Assembly: GCA_017434025.1 (NCBI GenBank)
Contig: JAFRGC010000064.1
Span: forward strand, 1-42,220
DNA length: 42,220 bases
Direction: 5' to 3'
DNA from: Mogibacterium sp.
GTDB lineage: Bacteria > Bacillota > Clostridia > Peptostreptococcales > Anaerovoracaceae
The translations under genes were made by a program, and so were the position numbers. The notes under the pieces are model-generated. The model saw nothing but the letters and a program-made list of their open reading frames with translations. It was not told the origin of the DNA and ran no database searches. Shown piece by piece: positions 41,267 through 42,220 of this stretch (positions are counted from its first letter, which is position 1; the number at the start of each line of letters is the position of its first letter).

Positions 41267-41272
41267 ATTATA
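41267..41272 (-). promoter_or_regulatory. Putative -10 box of the hydrolase gene
   Basis: TATAAT on the minus strand 30 bp before the start codon; no good -35. AAGGAGG lies between it and the ATG. Confidence 0.4.
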
Positions 41273-41370
41273 ATGAATAGTAGCATGATTATCTACCAAC
41301 CGAAATTATCGCAATTCTCTGATTTATGTTATTTTTAGTTGCGCCACTCTCTATTGGCTTAAAACAAAAC

Positions 41371-41408
41371 AAGCTGCAGATATCGGATCACTTCCAAATC
41401 TGCAGCTT
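41371..41408 (-). terminator. Terminator after the small unknown gene
   Basis: Perfect 11-bp stem (AAGCTGCAGAT with ATCTGCAGCTT) around a 16-nt loop, followed on the minus strand by GTTTTGTTTT, 49 bp after the stop codon at 41457. Confidence 0.8.
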
Positions 41409-41456
41409 ATCTATTCAAATTCCTATTCGATTGTAAGCCTAATATACCTTAGCGAT

Positions 41457-41816
41457 TCAGTGCATCACCAGATGATATATTGGTGAGTAATCATCGCCCT
41501 CATCTTCATATTTATAATACCATCGATACGCTGCTTCGATATTATCCATATCATCATTATACGGGATATCGTTTTGTCTGCACCACCATTTTAAGACTAC
41601 AGCTGCTTCTTCATCAGTCATTCCCGGACATTCCGGCATTAGTACATAATCGCTCGAATCATTGAATTCTTTCAGTCGTGCTTCATTGAAACATATATCA
41701 TCCGGTGAATTTGCTGTTCCGCAAAAGTATCTTCCGCTTTTGCAAAAATACCAATTGTAAGAAGGTATGTATTGTTTGCAGTTTACTACAAGGATACTGA
41801 GATTTACCGGTTCCAT
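41457..41816 (-). CDS. Small protein of unknown function
   Basis: 119 aa, cytoplasmic, acidic and aromatic-rich, not recognised. The first part is MEPVNLSILVVNCKQY; the tail MTDEEAAVVLKWWCRQ and YRWYYKYEDEGDDY is the piece duplicated at 40067-40172. The start at 41816 is taken because AAAGGAG lies nine bases upstream; a reading nine codons longer overlaps that site. Tail duplication shows that this 3' end has recombined. Confidence 0.65.
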   Translation of the reverse strand: MEPVNLSILVVNCKQYIPSYNWYFCKSGRYFCGTANSPDDICFNEARLKEFNDSSDYVLMPECPGMTDEEAAVVLKWWCRQNDIPYNDDMDNIEAAYRWYYKYEDEGDDYSPIYHLVMH

Positions 41817-41920
41817 TTTGAGTTCTCCTTTCAAGCCAGGCAATTCATAATTACATTTACCATCATTTCTTTTTCATAATTCGCCTCCTTCTTTGCAACA
41901 AATGAAAAAGCCCCGGTTTC

Positions 41921-41947
41921 CCGCAATGTCATTAAGTTAAGATGACT
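41921..41947. repeat. 27-bp motif, inverted copy of 117-143
   Basis: Exact reverse complement of 117-143, core CAATGTCATTAAGTTAAG. It is placed directly outside a terminator and about 240 bp upstream of an opening reading frame with a strong ribosome site, as expected for the left terminal inverted repeat of an insertion sequence. Confidence 0.65.
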
Positions 41948-41957
41948 AAGAGATACT

Positions 41958-41990
41958 CTCTCATCAGAAATGATGAGGGGGTATTTTTTT
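41958..41990 (+). terminator. Terminator just inside the presumed IS end
   Basis: 7-bp stem CTCATCA/TGATGAG with a GAAA loop (41960-41977), then GGGGTATTTTTTT. In insertion sequences such an element blocks read-through from flanking genes into the transposase. Confidence 0.65.
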
Positions 41991-41998
41991 CGTAAAAG

Positions 41999-42054
41999 AT
42001 TGCGTGCCTTTAAACCCGCCCCCCCATGTGACCCGCCCCCGCCGGTCACGCAAT
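41999..42054. other. Long-range hairpin in the presumed IS leader
   Basis: ATTGCGTG (41999-42006) pairs perfectly with CACGCAAT (42047-42054); inside it GTGACC and GGTCAC form a second 6-bp stem around a C-rich loop. Confidence 0.5.
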
Positions 42055-42099
42055 GTGAATTTATACTGCATTTCGCTTGACACAGCAGGGAATATGTGC

Positions 42100-42142
42100 G
42101 GCCGCTTTTACCGGTCATTTACCAAAGACGGTAAAAGCGGCC
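42100..42142. other. 14-bp perfect hairpin upstream of the presumed transposase
   Basis: GGCCGCTTTTACCG (42100-42113) pairs with 42129-42142 around a 15-nt loop, 41 bp before the start codon. No T-run follows, so it may be a leader structure or protein-binding site rather than a terminator. Confidence 0.65.
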
Positions 42143-42183
42143 CTTGTAATGAGGTAACAACGTTCCTTACGAGGAGGTGCACA

Positions 42184-42220
42184 ATGAAACCCAAAGAATT
42201 AAAAACACTGCTCTTGCGGG
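42184..42220 (+). CDS. Start of a gene cut by the window edge, probably the transposase
   Basis: The first 12 codons read MKPKELKTLLLR after GAGGAGG seven bases upstream. Only the context (terminal motif, terminator, leader hairpins) suggests a transposase; the peptide itself is too short to identify. Confidence 0.45.
   Translation, partial: MKPKELKTLLLR

Larger units (their letters stand above)
41921..42220 (+). mobile_element. Left end of a probable insertion sequence (continues beyond the window)
   Basis: Terminal motif, inward terminator, a leader with two long hairpins, then an AGGAGG-led start codon at 42184. Together with the inverted copy at 117-143 this looks like one end of a multi-copy element. 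The family cannot be named from 12 codons. The stretch 41817-41920, between the small gene and this motif, holds no feature. Confidence 0.55.

Noticed and set aside
41831-42118. 95-codon minus-strand frame ending in a short peptide encoded across the 27-bp motif
   Set aside because: It runs through a terminator, two leader hairpins and the terminal repeat; the peptide similarity at both window edges simply reflects the repeated DNA.

Overview
The window reads as one contiguous stretch of a low-to-moderate GC anaerobic Firmicute, most likely class Clostridia. Pointers are strong AGGAGG-type ribosome binding sites, long same-strand operons, a double-cubane [4Fe-4S] anaerobic reductase, a fragment-like relative of the D-proline reductase proprotein, an NhaC antiporter, an ECF sigma factor with an RsgI-like anti-sigma factor, PTS general enzymes, and several clostridial DUF families (DUF5688, DUF5131, DUF5714, DUF4300, DUF6198). 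No rRNA, tRNA, CRISPR array or phage structural gene was seen. Genus is not assigned.

Layout. (1) 1-8.4 kb, minus strand: a likely eight-gene housekeeping operon (PAP2 phosphatase, Dabb protein, M32 carboxypeptidase, threonine aldolase, FlK-type thioesterase, CBS/DRTGG pyrophosphatase, GH13 glucosidase, sirtuin). (2) 8.6-9.8 kb, plus: glycerate 2-kinase. (3) 9.9-12.6 kb, minus: DNA-repair genes (two alkyltransferase-family proteins and a deoxyinosine/mismatch glycosylase) with a DUF5688 protein between. (4) 12.7-14.3 kb, minus: a small protein resembling only the N-terminal end of PrdA, coupled to a double-cubane reductase. (5) 14.5-15.8 kb: lipid-kinase-like protein and YfcE phosphodiesterase. 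(6) 15.8-19.7 kb: EIIBCA, HPr and enzyme I of the PTS, with a promoter and palindrome in front. (7) 19.8-21.0 kb: cupin and HAD phosphatase. (8) 21.1-25.6 kb: DUF3574-like, FMN oxidoreductase, NhaC, PHP and Ca2+/H+ exchanger genes. (9) 25.7-28.4 kb: DUF5714, DMT transporter, DUF5131. (10) 28.6-32.4 kb: a membrane-anchored TIR protein convergent with a frameshifted surface protein. (11) 32.6-36.0 kb: an SPT/KBL-like PLP enzyme on plus, then a PepSY protein / ECF sigma / anti-sigma operon on minus. (12) 36.3-41.8 kb, minus: GyrI-like protein, a frameshifted lipoprotein, DUF4300 lipoprotein, DUF6198 membrane protein and radical SAM protein, plus an alpha/beta hydrolase bracketed by direct repeats of the tail of a small unknown gene. 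(13) 41.9 kb to the end: the left end and 5' leader of what looks like an insertion sequence, with the first codons of its presumed transposase.

A 27-bp motif occurs at both edges (117-143 and 41921-41947) in inverted orientation, suggesting that the segment lies between two copies of one mobile element.

Most promising for something undescribed: the PrdA-N-like/double-cubane pair, the TIR-transmembrane-ectodomain protein facing a surface protein, and the PepSY/ECF/RsgI-like module with an Asp/His-only tail. HPr lacks the regulatory serine (Lys at the Ser46 position), which argues for unusual carbon regulation. All family names come from reading the protein sequences; no database search was run.
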